Shown: piece by piece, positions 34,107-43,528 of the stretch
Layout: every line of letters starts with the position of its first letter
Numbering within the stretch: position 1 is the first letter of the stretch
Assembly: GCA_964527835.1 (NCBI GenBank)
Contig: CAZGNV010000003.1
Span: 62,001-126,000 of the forward strand
Reading direction: 5' to 3'
DNA length: 64,000 bases
Origin: JAFDCJ01 sp964527835
GTDB lineage: Bacteria > Desulfobacterota > Desulfobacteria > Desulfobacterales > JAFDCJ01
The notes under the pieces: model-generated
The model's database searches: none
What the model was told of the DNA's origin: nothing
What the model saw: only the letters and a program-made list of their open reading frames with translations
Program-made: the position numbers and the translations under genes

Positions 34107-35464
34107 AGCCCAAAATCCTGGTGGTAGACGATGAACCGGCCCACCGGCAGATGATCGAAGCCGTGCTGGGCGCCGAAGGCTACGAAATCCAGCAGGCCAC
34201 CGACGGCCGTACGGCCCTGGCGGCCATCGAAGAGCGCTTCCATGACCTGGTGATTATGGATATCCGCATGCCGCGGATGGGGGGCATTGAAGCGCTCAAG
34301 GAAATCAAGGCCATCAGCCCGGCGATTCCCATCATTATCATGACCGCCTATGCGTCGGTGGGTACGGCCGTGGAAGCGCTCAAGGCCGGTGCCTATGACT
34401 ACCTGACCAAGCCGCTGGACATCGAGGAGCTGAAAATCCTGGTTGCCAAGGCCCTGCGGTTTCATCAGCTGGAGCAGGACAATGTCTACCTCAAGGAACG
34501 GTTGAACGATCGCTTTGATTTTTCCAATATTCTCGGGCGCAGTCCGGCCATGAAGCAGCTTTTTGAAACTATGGCGCTGGTGGCCCCCTCGGACGCCACC
34601 GTTCTTATCGTCGGTGAGAGCGGCACCGGCAAGGAACTGATCGCCAGTGCCATTCACCAGAACAGCCCGCGCAAAGACCGCCCCCTGATCAAGGTCAACT
34701 GCGCCGCCTTGCCGGAAGCGCTGCTGGAAAGCGAGCTTTTCGGCCACGAAAAGGGGGCCTTTACCGGGGCGCTGTCCCGCAAGCAGGGGCGCTTCCAGCT
34801 GGCGCACCGGTCCTCCATTTTTCTGGACGAAATCGCCGAAATGGCCCCTGCCACCCAGGCCAAGATTTTGCGGGTGCTCCAGGAACGCGAGTTTGAACCG
34901 GTGGGCAGCTCGCAGACGGTCAAGGTGGACACCCGCATCATCGCCGCCACCAACAAGAACCTGGAAGAGCAAATCCGCGCCGGTCGCTTCCGGGAGGATC
35001 TTTACTACCGGATCAACGTGGTCGTCTTACCGGTTCCGAGCTTGAAGCAGCGCCGGGAGGATATCCCGCTGCTGGCTGATTTTTTTCTCAAGCAGTATGC
35101 GGAAAAAAATCAGCGGCCCATCGAAGGCTTTACTCCCCGGGCCGTGGACCTGCTCATGCGTTACGACTGGCCCGGCAATGTGCGGGAACTGGAAAACGTG
35201 GTGGAACGGGCGGTGATTATGAGCCGGGGGGATATGATCACACCACTGGAATTTCCGGACGAGCTGCAGAAACTGGATACGGAACTGGCGGCCGCCCCGG
35301 TGGCCGTGACCCCCGGCCGCTCCCTCAAGGAAGTCGAAAAAGCGCTGATTCTGCAAACCCTGGAAGAAACCGGCGGCAACCGCACCCATGCGGCGAAAAT
35401 TCTGGGCATCAGCCGCCGCACCCTGCAGCTCAAATTGAAGGAATACGGGATCAATCCGTCCTGA
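34103..35464 (+). CDS. Sigma-54-dependent response regulator (NtrC/ZraR family)
   Basis: A 453-residue activator with three domains: receiver (residues 1-120, phospho-acceptor Asp53 in IMDIRMP), AAA+ sigma-54 interaction domain (Walker A GESGTGKE, GAFTGA loop, DEIAEM) and a C-terminal Fis-type helix-turn-helix (NRTHAAKILGISRRTLQLKL). It would activate sigma-54 promoters in response to the adjacent kinase. Several sigma-54 sites in the window are candidate targets. Confidence 0.93.
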   Translation: MKPKILVVDDEPAHRQMIEAVLGAEGYEIQQATDGRTALAAIEERFHDLVIMDIRMPRMGGIEALKEIKAISPAIPIIIMTAYASVGTAVEALKAGAYDYLTKPLDIEELKILVAKALRFHQLEQDNVYLKERLNDRFDFSNILGRSPAMKQLFETMALVAPSDATVLIVGESGTGKELIASAIHQNSPRKDRPLIKVNCAALPEALLESELFGHEKGAFTGALSRKQGRFQLAHRSSIFLDEIAEMAPATQAKILRVLQEREFEPVGSSQTVKVDTRIIAATNKNLEEQIRAGRFREDLYYRINVVVLPVPSLKQRREDIPLLADFFLKQYAEKNQRPIEGFTPRAVDLLMRYDWPGNVRELENVVERAVIMSRGDMITPLEFPDELQKLDTELAAAPVAVTPGRSLKEVEKALILQTLEETGGNRTHAAKILGISRRTLQLKLKEYGINPS

Positions 35465-35538
35465 TCCATCGGCCCTTATAAAATAGCGATGTGAAAAAAT
35501 TACACGGCGGCGGCACCGTCCGGCAGGACAATGCCAAA

Positions 35539-36159
35539 TTATTTCGCAGCCCCCCACATTTCCCACAGGGCCCTGATAGAGACGATGGCGAAAGTCAATC
35601 CAAAAAGGCCGCCCCCCGGAAGGTGAAGCCAGAAAAAAACCGGCGAGACATAGCCTTTCAACCACACAGCGCCGATATCGACCAGCAGGCCGACAAACGG
35701 CAAAACCACCAGCCCGGTGCGCACCTGCGCACGGAGATCCAGAAAAACCGCAATGGCCCCCATGAAGATAAAAATCATGCTCATGCCGAACAGGTGAATA
35801 TGGGTCCACTTCAACGACCAGACAAATTGTTCCGTTTGATAAAATGGCTTGCTGGAATGGGCCTGCTCGGCAGGGGCGGCGGTTGCAAAAAGATCTCCCC
35901 GGGCAGCCGGTGTTTCATCGGCTGGCTTCAAGCTGGACGGGGAGGTCTCGCTTTGGGAATGGCCGGTGTGATCGGCCGCCGGCTGGTTTGAAAAAAAGGT
36001 CGGAATGATGTCATGGACGATGATCTGCCCCAGGGCGCCGGCCATTCCGATGGCCATCATCACGATGATTGCCGTGGCCAGCGCCTTGGCCGGGAGCGGA
36101 AAATTTCGCAGCACCGGCCAGGCCTGCTTTTTCGATTCCACCGATTGCGCGGTCATCAC
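35539..36159 (-). CDS. Membrane protein of unknown function, about four helices
   Basis: A 206-residue protein with one helix at the N-terminus (about 28-50), a periplasmic low-complexity loop (60-105) containing HTGHSQSE and HSSKPF, and then about three helices from residue 115 (WTHIHLFGMSMIFIFMGAIAVF onward). His residues at the helix starts could bind heme or metal, but this is only a guess. It lies 39 bases downstream of the gene at 36199 and is probably in the same operon. Confidence 0.65.
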   Translation of the reverse strand: MMTAQSVESKKQAWPVLRNFPLPAKALATAIIVMMAIGMAGALGQIIVHDIIPTFFSNQPAADHTGHSQSETSPSSLKPADETPAARGDLFATAAPAEQAHSSKPFYQTEQFVWSLKWTHIHLFGMSMIFIFMGAIAVFLDLRAQVRTGLVVLPFVGLLVDIGAVWLKGYVSPVFFWLHLPGGGLFGLTFAIVSIRALWEMWGAAK

Positions 36160-36198
36160 AGTTTACCTCCTTTTTAAGGATATGCCGGCCATGGGGGA

Positions 36199-36564
36199 TC
36201 AGTCACCGGTAAAATTAGATCCGGTGTATTGGCCGTCAGCGGAAAAAAAGATGTAGACGGCCTGCGGATTGCCCTTGGCGCGATGAAAGGAGACCACCAC
36301 TTCGTCCCGGTCAGCGCGCTTGCGGGAGACAACCGCCGCGCGGGTCAGCTGCGTTTCCCAGCTGGAATCGAGTTTTCCACTTTCAACCAGGCGATTGTAA
36401 AGCCCGGTGGCTTTCTGCAGAGCCTGCAGGTGGGTAAACGCTTTGCCTGCATGCTTGCCGCCGTGACTGAAGGCCACCGAAGCGGTGATGAGCAGCACGA
36501 AAACCAGCGCAATGACTGCCACACGTCTTTTTATTAATGTCCTGGGTGGATTTGTTTTTTTCAT
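36199..36564 (-). CDS. Small exported protein (possibly DUF6488-like)
   Basis: A 121-residue protein with a signal peptide (cleavage near SVAFSHGG). The mature N-terminus has HGGKHAGKAFTH, followed by a helix (LQKATGLYNRLVESGKLDSSW) and a beta-rich end (DEVVVSFHRAKGNPQAVYIFFSADG). It resembles the small periplasmic DUF6488 family, recalled rather than searched. A near-perfect sigma-54 promoter lies at 36627-36642; the start at 36564 has AGGAGG upstream. Confidence 0.7.
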   Translation of the reverse strand: MKKTNPPRTLIKRRVAVIALVFVLLITASVAFSHGGKHAGKAFTHLQALQKATGLYNRLVESGKLDSSWETQLTRAAVVSRKRADRDEVVVSFHRAKGNPQAVYIFFSADGQYTGSNFTGD

Positions 36565-36626
36565 TTGGATAACCTCCTGGCTTGGCAAAGTCAAATTATC
36601 GTTGAACTGAATGTGGTGGCATGAGA

Positions 36627-36642
36627 TGCAAGCAATGTGCCA
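36627..36642 (-). promoter_or_regulatory. Sigma-54 promoter (-24/-12)
   Basis: Minus-strand TGGCACATTGCTTGCA, exact match to TGGCAC-N5-TTGCA, about 63 bases upstream of the start at 36564. Confidence 0.82.
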
Positions 36643-36690
36643 GCGACTAACCCAAAAGAATTGGAGGCTATCCACAAAGACAGGCCGTTA

Positions 36691-37284
36691 TCACTGGCTG
36701 CCGCCGCCCATCATGCCTTGGTTTGCGCCGGGGCCCATCATCATGTTCTGGTTGCCGCCGGGACCCATCATGCCGCCTCCCATGCGCCCGCGGCCCATGT
36801 TGGGGTTGATTTTGCGCATTTTTTCCATGTGGGCCTGTTCTTTTTGATAAAGCTGGGATCGCAGCCGGGCGGTTTCGTTTTGCAGGTTAGCGACTTTGCG
36901 GTTGTCCGGGTTCTGGCGTCCCAGTTCGTTTCTCAGCTCAAGATTCTTTTGATAAAGCTCCTGCCGCAACCCCTCGGTGTCCTTTAAAAAGGCATTATAT
37001 TCCTGCTGCATCCTCTGCCTGTCTTCGGCGCTCATGTTGTTCCAATTGCCCTGGTTGCCGTGGGACCATTGGTTCCAGTTCGAACCGTGTTGCCCGCCCC
37101 GGTTGGAACCATGTTGGCCCCCCCAGTGCTGGCCGCCGGATCCCATTCGTTGATTCTGATTTTGCATGCCCTGATTATAGGGTCCGGTGCTGTTTTGACC
37201 GGCAGCGGCCACTGCGGCGAATGCGGTCAGACCGATCACCATCAGCAAACTCATTAAGATTGCAATTTTTTGCTTGTTTTTCAT
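36691..37284 (-). CDS. ZraP-like periplasmic metal-binding/chaperone protein
   Basis: A 197-residue exported protein with a signal peptide (about residues 1-28). A Gly/Asn/Gln/His-rich segment (HWGGQHGSNRGGQHGSN) precedes a helical domain (MSAEDRQRMQQEYNAFLKDTEGLRQELYQKNLELRNEL) typical of Spy/CpxP/ZraP proteins. The C-terminus is Gly/Met-rich (GRMGGGMMGPGGNQNMMMGPG), a probable soft-metal site. ZraP proteins are zinc- or copper-binding periplasmic chaperones controlled by ZraSR, which fits the kinase-regulator pairs here. A weaker sigma-54 site lies at 37379-37394. Confidence 0.85.
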   Translation of the reverse strand: MKNKQKIAILMSLLMVIGLTAFAAVAAAGQNSTGPYNQGMQNQNQRMGSGGQHWGGQHGSNRGGQHGSNWNQWSHGNQGNWNNMSAEDRQRMQQEYNAFLKDTEGLRQELYQKNLELRNELGRQNPDNRKVANLQNETARLRSQLYQKEQAHMEKMRKINPNMGRGRMGGGMMGPGGNQNMMMGPGANQGMMGGGSQ

Positions 37285-37378
37285 TTTATTTCTCCTTAAT
37301 GTTTAGCCCATCGAAATTACATCCGGGTCGTATGAATTAAGCCGGCTTTCCATCGGGCCGGGCTGGCAACTTAAGATA

Positions 37379-37394
37379 AGCAAACTTGATGCCG
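37379..37394 (-). promoter_or_regulatory. Possible sigma-54 promoter of the ZraP-like gene
   Basis: Minus-strand CGGCATCAAGTTTGCT keeps GG and GC at the required spacing but has two mismatches in the -24 box. It lies about 95 bases upstream of 37284, the same spacing as the sites at 7045, 24776 and 41934. Confidence 0.45.
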
Positions 37395-37561
37395 AAATTA
37401 AAAGGTTGCGGCTATCTTCAAGATATCACTTTGATATTATTGCAAAATTTATCTGTTCAGAAGCGGACGGCAACTGCCGCATATGTTGTTCGCGGTATTT
37501 TAAACAAAAGGGCGGGTATTTTTTACACATCTCGTTATCGACATCACGCCGGGGAGGTATC

Positions 37562-37888
37562 ATGAGTTTAGTCAAATCCATTCGACAATTTCTGAAAGAA
37601 AAACATCTGCCGGAAGAATCAATCAAAAAGGTCGTGCCCGAGGAAAAACCGGAGGCGTCGGAAGTCGGCATTGATTTTTTGGACGGCATGAGCACCGGCA
37701 CCGCGCGGTTTATCATTGACCGCAAGGTCACCGGTGATGTTTTGCAAAAGTACGAAGTCCAGGATCTGGAAAACAAGGGCCGCTATTATCTTGCCAAGAT
37801 CGTGGATTCGGATGGCAACGTAACCGACACGGTTCTGATCGATAAGACCAACCGCACCGTCCATTTTGAAAAGGGCAAATTTAAATAG
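37562..37888 (+). CDS. Small protein of unknown function
   Basis: A 108-residue soluble protein with no signal peptide. The N-terminal half is charged (SIRQFLKEKHLPEESIKKVV); the second half is beta-rich (GTARFIIDRKVTGDVLQKYEV, VTDTVLIDKTNRTVHFEKGK) and faintly PepSY-like. The ATG at 37562 has GGGGAGG upstream; the frame is open from 37406 but that part is not used. It converges on the kinase gene at 37910. Confidence 0.6.
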   Translation: MSLVKSIRQFLKEKHLPEESIKKVVPEEKPEASEVGIDFLDGMSTGTARFIIDRKVTGDVLQKYEVQDLENKGRYYLAKIVDSDGNVTDTVLIDKTNRTVHFEKGKFK

Positions 37889-37909
37889 CCTTTACCTTAA
37901 GGTTGAGGT

Positions 37910-39913
37910 TTACTCTGGTTCCGCGGCTTGGATTTGAACCCCGCGCACGCACCGAAAACCCACTTCTTCGAATGATTCCCAGGGCTGGCGGATCACAAGA
38001 GACGGCAGGGGGCTGTCTTTTTCCACTGCCGCCTCGATGCCGCCCAGGATGACGTACTCCGCCTCGCCGGGTTCCGCCCTGGAAGTCGCCTCCGACTGCA
38101 GCAGCGCCCATTCGCCGATATCTTCATTCATCCCCCGAATTCCAAAGGCGTTGGGGGGGGATGAAAGCACGGGCTGCAGTTTTTGCAGCGCCTTCAGCTG
38201 CCGGGGAGCGGGTTTTTGGGCCGTGCCTTGCCGTCTTTCGGACCAGTCCTGCATCATCCAGCCCATGTGCATCCCCGATGAAGACCGGCCGTCTGTCTGT
38301 GGCTGACTGTTTCGTTTGGGGCGCCCTTTTTTTGCGGTGTAAATCCACTCGATTGCCGTGGGCAGGCGCCGTCCGTAAAAACGGGCATACGCCGATGCTC
38401 CGAGACCGGTCACCCGCAGCACAGGGAAAGAAGCATAGATTGCCTTGGTTACCTTGAACCTGCCGTCGCGAAAGATAATCGGGTTGTATCCCTCGATGAC
38501 CTCACCGAGCAGCAGCCAGATTTCAGCGTCCCGGCGGACCACCCTGCGTTCCACCCGGATCGACGACAGGCTCTGGTTTAAAAATTCCACGTACTGGTGG
38601 TTGGTGACCTGGGTTTCATCCATATAAAACGGGTTTACCTGCACGGTTTTGTTTATCCGGGGACTGGAGGCGGTGGCAGCGGTGGTAATCGTGACCTTCC
38701 CGCCGGGGATAAAGTGCAGCGAGGCGCCGTCTTCGGCCAGCAGGGTCTGTTTTGGTTTTTCGGAGGGCTTGAGGATGACAGCGGTGGAATCGGTCCGATT
38801 CGACGATGACATGTCTTCGGTGGTGACCGGTGCGCTGTTTTGCAGCAACAACGATTTGTCGGGTTGATGAAAAACGTGCCACACTCCCATGGCAGCCATT
38901 GATGCCACCGCCAGGATGATACCTGTCCAGATCCACTTGGGATTGTGCAGAAACGAGGAAGGCCGTGGCGCTGCCGAAACACGAGCGGCAGGCTTTTTTT
39001 GCAAATTGTCGATCGCTTCTGTCAGGGCCTTGCGCAGTTCGGCCACCGATGGGTAGCGGTCTATTTTTTTTTCGGCGGTACTGCGCTGGATGATTTGATC
39101 AAGGGTCTGGAAAAAAGGCGTTTCCGGATCGGGCAACCGTTCTTTTTGAAACGGTTTCATTTTGGATGTCAGCTTGCCCACAAGGGCCTCGTACAATATT
39201 TTACCCAGCGAATAGATATCGGATTGCTCATCGGCGTTTTTGAATTCGAAAAAGTGTTCCGGAGACATGTACGGTGGGGTGCCCTTGACGTCGATGGATT
39301 GGGTCACGGATTTCAGCCGACAGGAGCGTGCCAGTCCGAAATCCGCAATTTTCGGCGTGCTGCCGTCCATGAGGACATTTTCCGGCTTCAAGTCCCGGTG
39401 CACAATGCCCGCCTCATGCAGAGCCTCGACACCGGCGAGAACCGGCAAGAAGTAATTGGAAAGCCATGCGACAGTCAAATCCTCTTCCGGGTAAAACCCT
39501 TCTTCCGACATGGTTTCGCGCAGGGTGTTGCCCGGGATATATTCCATTACGATGTATTCGCGGTGGATCTCTTGGCCGGACTTCTGGACCACAAGGGTTC
39601 CATAGTCATAGATCTGGACGATATTGGGATGCCGCACCTGGGCCATGGACTGGACTTCATTGCGAAAACGCAGCAGCCCGGTTTCGAATTCTTCTTCGTT
39701 GTCGATGCAGGATTGTACCCACTCCGTGGAGATCACCTTGATCACCACGTCACGCTTCAAGTTGAGCTGGTGGGCCCGGTATACCTCTCCCATGCCGCCC
39801 CTGGCGATGAATTCGAGAATGACCCATTTTTCGTTGATTACCGTTCCCACTCCGAGGGTGGTGTTCTGGTCATTTTTTGCAGCCGTCATTTTTTTCTCGT
39901 TTCCGGGCATCAA
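37910..39913 (-). CDS. Hanks-type Ser/Thr kinase with C-terminal SUMF1-like domain, paralogue 2
   Basis: A 667-residue protein, same layout and length as the kinase at 9803-11806. The kinase core has GGMGEVYRAHQLNLKRD, Lys59, HRDLKPEN (Asp174) and DFGLA (Asp191). A membrane helix lies at about 325-346, and a predicted periplasmic SUMF1/FGE-like domain follows (FYMDETQVTNHQYVEFLNQ, PWESFEEVGFRCVRGV). Its start overlaps the stop of the PP2C phosphatase gene by ATGA, so kinase and phosphatase are made together. Substrates are unknown. Confidence 0.9.
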   Translation of the reverse strand: MMPGNEKKMTAAKNDQNTTLGVGTVINEKWVILEFIARGGMGEVYRAHQLNLKRDVVIKVISTEWVQSCIDNEEEFETGLLRFRNEVQSMAQVRHPNIVQIYDYGTLVVQKSGQEIHREYIVMEYIPGNTLRETMSEEGFYPEEDLTVAWLSNYFLPVLAGVEALHEAGIVHRDLKPENVLMDGSTPKIADFGLARSCRLKSVTQSIDVKGTPPYMSPEHFFEFKNADEQSDIYSLGKILYEALVGKLTSKMKPFQKERLPDPETPFFQTLDQIIQRSTAEKKIDRYPSVAELRKALTEAIDNLQKKPAARVSAAPRPSSFLHNPKWIWTGIILAVASMAAMGVWHVFHQPDKSLLLQNSAPVTTEDMSSSNRTDSTAVILKPSEKPKQTLLAEDGASLHFIPGGKVTITTAATASSPRINKTVQVNPFYMDETQVTNHQYVEFLNQSLSSIRVERRVVRRDAEIWLLLGEVIEGYNPIIFRDGRFKVTKAIYASFPVLRVTGLGASAYARFYGRRLPTAIEWIYTAKKGRPKRNSQPQTDGRSSSGMHMGWMMQDWSERRQGTAQKPAPRQLKALQKLQPVLSSPPNAFGIRGMNEDIGEWALLQSEATSRAEPGEAEYVILGGIEAAVEKDSPLPSLVIRQPWESFEEVGFRCVRGVQIQAAEPE

Positions 39914-40680
39914 ACGTGAACCACCATTACGGTCACATTGTCACGGCCGCCGTTTTCCAGGGCCCTGGCAACTAGACACCGGCACTGCTCTTTAACCGCC
40001 GGGTGCTGTAAAAGAATATCCCTGATTTCTTCATCGGAAACCATACCAAAAAGTCCGTCACTGCACAACACAAAGATGTCGTCCGGATCCACGTCTTCAA
40101 CCAGGGTGAAGACATCATCGATGCCCTGCCCAACCGCCTGGCTCATCACGTGGTTTATGGGGTGGTTGGCAATCTTTTCGGGTGTCAGGTATCCCATCTG
40201 GATGAAAAGTTGGGCCATGGTATGATCTTCGGTCAGCTGCTGCAGCCGACCCTTCCGCAGCCTGTAAATCCGGCTGTCTCCCACATGGGCGATCAAGGCC
40301 TTGTGCTTTGTGATGACCAGGGCCGACAGGGTGGTCCCCATGTTTTCATATTTTTTGTTTTTTCGCCCGTAGGCGATAATTTTATCATGGACCCTGTAAA
40401 TACTGGCTTTCAAATGGTGCAGCCGCCGCTTGAAGTAATCCGGATCCCCCCGGCTGTCTGAGTTCGCGCAATAATATTGCGTTATCTCCCGGCAGGCGAT
40501 CTGGCTGGCGATCTCCCCCCCGGGATGCCCGCCCATGCCGTCGGCAACCATATACAGCCGGCCATGGCGTTGAATATCCTGGCCGGGACTGGAGTGATCA
40601 ACGACCAGAAAACTGTCTTCGTTTTTGTTTCGTTTCAGCCCGATGTCTGATTGGGTGCACACCTGGTTTTTTTCAGTCAT
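39910..40680 (-). CDS. PP2C-type (PPM) protein Ser/Thr phosphatase
   Basis: A 256-residue cytoplasmic enzyme with the PPM metal-binding motifs: SDIGLKRNKNEDSFLV, MVADGMGGHPGGEIAS, HVGDSRIYRLRKGRL, LCSDGLFGMVSDEEI and GGRDNVTVMVVHV, all Asp ligands in place. It pairs with the downstream kinase as in the PstP/PknB and Stp1/Stk1 couples and should dephosphorylate the kinase and its targets. Confidence 0.93.
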   Translation of the reverse strand: MTEKNQVCTQSDIGLKRNKNEDSFLVVDHSSPGQDIQRHGRLYMVADGMGGHPGGEIASQIACREITQYYCANSDSRGDPDYFKRRLHHLKASIYRVHDKIIAYGRKNKKYENMGTTLSALVITKHKALIAHVGDSRIYRLRKGRLQQLTEDHTMAQLFIQMGYLTPEKIANHPINHVMSQAVGQGIDDVFTLVEDVDPDDIFVLCSDGLFGMVSDEEIRDILLQHPAVKEQCRCLVARALENGGRDNVTVMVVHV

Positions 40681-41081
40681 CTTTTTTTCATCTTTGCGTT
40701 TAAGTTCTCAACTTTTCGGCCGCGTTTTGCAGTCGACGCCGGTCTATGCCCGTTGCATTACATCCTGTAAAACTAACCACAATTGGGTGTTTTGTAAACG
40801 CCAATCTATTCGGCCCCGCTGTTTTTCGAAAAAAATGCTCTTCAAAATCTATAAAAAACAGTGTTAACAATTACAGTTGCCTAACATAATTGAATACAAA
40901 AGAAACAGGCGGTTTTGCTTAGCCCATGGTACTTTGATAATTTTAAAAAGGACAGGCAGCGATGAAGCACATTTCAAAAAAGGCGGTTATAGACATAGGG
41001 GAGCAGGAACCTTGTCTATATGGTAGGGAGGGGTTTCAGGCAGTTCTGTTCGATTTTTGATTACTGAAAGCCCTGGGTGTG
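40681..41081. other. Intergenic region with inverted repeat and tiny ORF
   Basis: About 400 AT-rich bases. TATAGACA (40988-40995) and TGTCTATA (41013-41020) form an inverted repeat inside a tiny ORF (40962-41060, 32 codons, starting MKHISKKAVIDIGEQEP) that has an AAGGAC site upstream. Neither is convincing as a gene. Otherwise nothing is recognised. Confidence 0.35.
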
Positions 41082-41345
41082 CTATTGGAGCAAATCTTTT
41101 TTCATGGACTCGTATTGCTCTCGGGTGATTTCCCCCCTGGCATAGCGCTCCTTCAGAATCTCCATTGCTCTGGAATCAGAGCTGTTTCTGTGGTAACCTG
41201 AACGGTTAGAATAATTTTGTCCGTTGTAGCCATGGCCATAAGGGCCGTGGCCCATGCCGCAGCCGGTCATTGCCGTTAATGCAAAACCAGCAATGGCAAC
41301 GATCAGAATTGACCTAACAGCAATTTTCAAGGATTTTGTCTTCAT
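41082..41345 (-). CDS. SHOCT-domain lipoprotein
   Basis: An 87-residue protein with a lipoprotein-type signal (ALTAMTGCG), a short His/Gly/Tyr-rich stretch (GMGHGPYGHGYNG) that may bind metal, and a C-terminal SHOCT motif (AMEILKERYARGEITREQYES). SHOCT domains are short helical oligomerisation modules. It follows the Met/Gly-rich gene at 41477 on the same strand (131-base gap). Confidence 0.82.
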   Translation of the reverse strand: MKTKSLKIAVRSILIVAIAGFALTAMTGCGMGHGPYGHGYNGQNYSNRSGYHRNSSDSRAMEILKERYARGEITREQYESMKKDLLQ

Positions 41346-41476
41346 TGGCTTCCCTTATCTATTGGCCGGTGATGCCGGTGGGATTTTTACCGGATCCAAT
41401 AATTTTTCTATCTTTAATAGTATCGGGGCAGCAAGCAGCCGCCCCGGTGCGAGTGCTTTTCAGTGCGACCCATGGC

Positions 41477-41833
41477 TTACCACGGACAGTAGCCGCCGGG
41501 ACCCATCATGCCATAATTCGTCATTCCCGAATCCATCATCCGGTAGCCTACGCCGCCTCTTCCATCGAAATTTCCGGTGCTGTTGGGGTTGATGTTTCTG
41601 TTTGCGTTCGAGCTCGAATCACTCCTGTAGGCTTGGTCGCTGTACATTCTGGCGTTCCAGTTCGGACCGCGCTGGCTCCACCCAGGGTCGCTGTAGCCCA
41701 TGCCATGACTATACATGCCCATTGACTGTCGGCCGTAACCCATGCCCCAATCCGCGAAAGCATAGGCCGCGAATCCGACAAGGGCGATTATTGATAAAAC
41801 CATGATCACTTTTTTTGTGTGACTGTCCTGCAT
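41477..41833 (-). CDS. Small exported Met/Gly/Tyr-rich protein
   Basis: A 118-residue protein with an N-terminal signal (about residues 10-27, ending AYAFA). The mature part is low-complexity and rich in Met, Gly, Tyr and Asn (GMGYGRQSMGMYSHGMGYSD, GYRMMDSGMTNYGMMGPGG), a pattern seen in copper/silver-binding periplasmic proteins and like the tail of the ZraP-like protein. It has a perfect sigma-54 promoter about 100 bases upstream. Confidence 0.7.
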   Translation of the reverse strand: MQDSHTKKVIMVLSIIALVGFAAYAFADWGMGYGRQSMGMYSHGMGYSDPGWSQRGPNWNARMYSDQAYRSDSSSNANRNINPNSTGNFDGRGGVGYRMMDSGMTNYGMMGPGGYCPW

Positions 41834-42151
41834 TGCTTATCTCCTTTCGTTGAAATTGGTAATTTTGAATTTCCGTTAAGATTGATCTTGCAAAGGCTCG
41901 CACTCAATTATTTTCATTTCAGCAATTATATTGAGCAAACCCTGTGCCAAAAGGCCTCGCAAGTCAGCAAAAATTTGTATTATCCCGATATCATGTAAAA
42001 ATTTATTTGTTATTGTTTTGAACATAAAGGGCAGGTTTAAATTATTGATGGAAATTAAATTGCCAATGAGTAAAAAGTACTCATACTTTGCGGAATGCAA
42101 AACCTAGGTTGGGTAAAAAAGGGATGGGTCGATCTCGCAGGAATAAATCTC
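41834..42151. other. Intergenic region upstream of the Met/Gly-rich gene
   Basis: About 320 AT-rich bases between the Met/Gly-rich gene and the 3' end of the regulator gene. It contains the sigma-54 promoter at 41934. No other signal is recognised. Confidence 0.5.
41934..41950 (-). promoter_or_regulatory. Sigma-54 promoter (-24/-12)
   Basis: Minus-strand TTGGCACAGGGTTTGCT, an exact match to TTGGCAC-N5-TTGCT, about 100 bases upstream of 41833. It lies just downstream of the second regulator gene. Confidence 0.88.
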
Positions 42152-43528
42152 TTATCCTACTCCGTAGCTTTTCAATTTATTATGCAGTGTTTTTCTATTG
42201 ATTCCAAGCCGTCTGGCAGTTTCACTTTTATTTCCCCCGCTGGCGTCAAGAGCCGCTAAAATAGCTTCCTTTTCGATCTCCTCCAGTGGACGAGGTTCAG
42301 GGTTAACGGGCTGGGCTGCTACCCAAGTGCTTTCATGCAAATAGGTCTGGGTGATGTTCAGCGGCAATTGCTTTTCGGTGATATAGTCGCCGCTTAAAAG
42401 GATCACGGACCTTTCCACCGCATTTTCAAGCTCCCGGACATTTCCGGGCCAGCTGTATTTTAACAGGATGTCCATGGCAATCGGGGTGAATCCCCTGACT
42501 GTTTTTCTATTTTTTTCGGCGTACTTGTTAAGAAAATGTTGCGCGAGCAGGGGGATATCGTCCAGGCGCTCTCGGAGTGGAGGAACGTTAACAGTTACGA
42601 CGTTCAACCGGTAATACAGGTCCTCCCTGAACTTGCCTGCGGCGACATCATCTTCCAGATTGCGGTTGGTCGCTGCCAGGATCCGAACATCGACCTTGAG
42701 AGTATCATCACTGCCAACCCTCTGAATTTCTCTTTCCTGGATGACTCTTAGCAGTTTTGCCTGCATCAGGGCTGACATTTCTCCGATTTCATCCAGAAAA
42801 ATGGTTCCCTTGTTGGCCTGGGCAAAGCGACCTTCGCGTCGCTTTGCCGCACCCGTGAAGGCGCCTTTTTCATGGCCGAACAGTTCGGATTCCAGCAACG
42901 TCTCCGTCAGAGCGGCACAGTTGACGATGACCAGCGTCTGGTCTTTGCGAGGGCTGTTAAAATGGATTGCCCGGGCGATCAATTCTTTGCCGGTGCCGCT
43001 TTCGCCCGTGATCAGCACGGTGGCTTCGGAAGGTGCGATCATGGCCACCATTTCGATCAGCTCTTTAATGGGCCGGCTTTTGCCGATGATGTTTTTTAAA
43101 TCAAAATCCGAGCGCAATTTTTCTTTCAGTGCCCGGTTTTCCTCTTTCAGGCCCACGTGTTCCCGGGCTCGCTCCATGGAAAGTTTCAGAACTTCAAAAT
43201 CCAGCGGCTTGGTCAGGTAATCGTAAGCGCCGGCTTTTAAGGCCTCTACGGCCGATTCCACGGAAGAGTAGGCCGTCATGATTAAAATCGGGATGGCCGG
43301 GTTATACTGCTTAATGCGCTTCAGGGCTTCGAGTCCGGACATCACCGTCATGCGCACATCCATCAGGATCAAATCAAAAGGTCTTTGTTCGACCTGTTCC
43401 ACCGCTTCGGCGCCGTCATCGGCGATTTTAACCCGGTAACCCCAGCTCCTGATAATGGTCTCCAAGGTGGTGCGGTGACCAGGATCATCGTCAACCACCA
43501 GAATTGTCGCCTGTTTATCCGGATTCAT
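42152..43528 (-). CDS. Sigma-54-dependent response regulator (ZraR/AtoC family)
   Basis: A 458-residue activator: receiver domain (Asp57 in ILMDVRM), AAA+ domain (GESGTGKE, GAFTGA, DEIGEM) and a Fis-type DNA-binding helix-turn-helix (NKSETARRLGINRKTLHNKL). It overlaps the kinase gene upstream by 14 bases. Sigma-54 promoters lie just downstream (41934) and just beyond the kinase (45577), making those genes likely targets. Confidence 0.93.
   Translation of the reverse strand: MNPDKQATILVVDDDPGHRTTLETIIRSWGYRVKIADDGAEAVEQVEQRPFDLILMDVRMTVMSGLEALKRIKQYNPAIPILIMTAYSSVESAVEALKAGAYDYLTKPLDFEVLKLSMERAREHVGLKEENRALKEKLRSDFDLKNIIGKSRPIKELIEMVAMIAPSEATVLITGESGTGKELIARAIHFNSPRKDQTLVIVNCAALTETLLESELFGHEKGAFTGAAKRREGRFAQANKGTIFLDEIGEMSALMQAKLLRVIQEREIQRVGSDDTLKVDVRILAATNRNLEDDVAAGKFREDLYYRLNVVTVNVPPLRERLDDIPLLAQHFLNKYAEKNRKTVRGFTPIAMDILLKYSWPGNVRELENAVERSVILLSGDYITEKQLPLNITQTYLHESTWVAAQPVNPEPRPLEEIEKEAILAALDASGGNKSETARRLGINRKTLHNKLKSYGVG

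Noticed and set aside
37915..37960. GGTTCCGCGGCTTGGATTTGAACC near a gene end, tRNA-like
   Set aside because: It encodes the C-terminus of the kinase at 37910 and does not extend to a cloverleaf.
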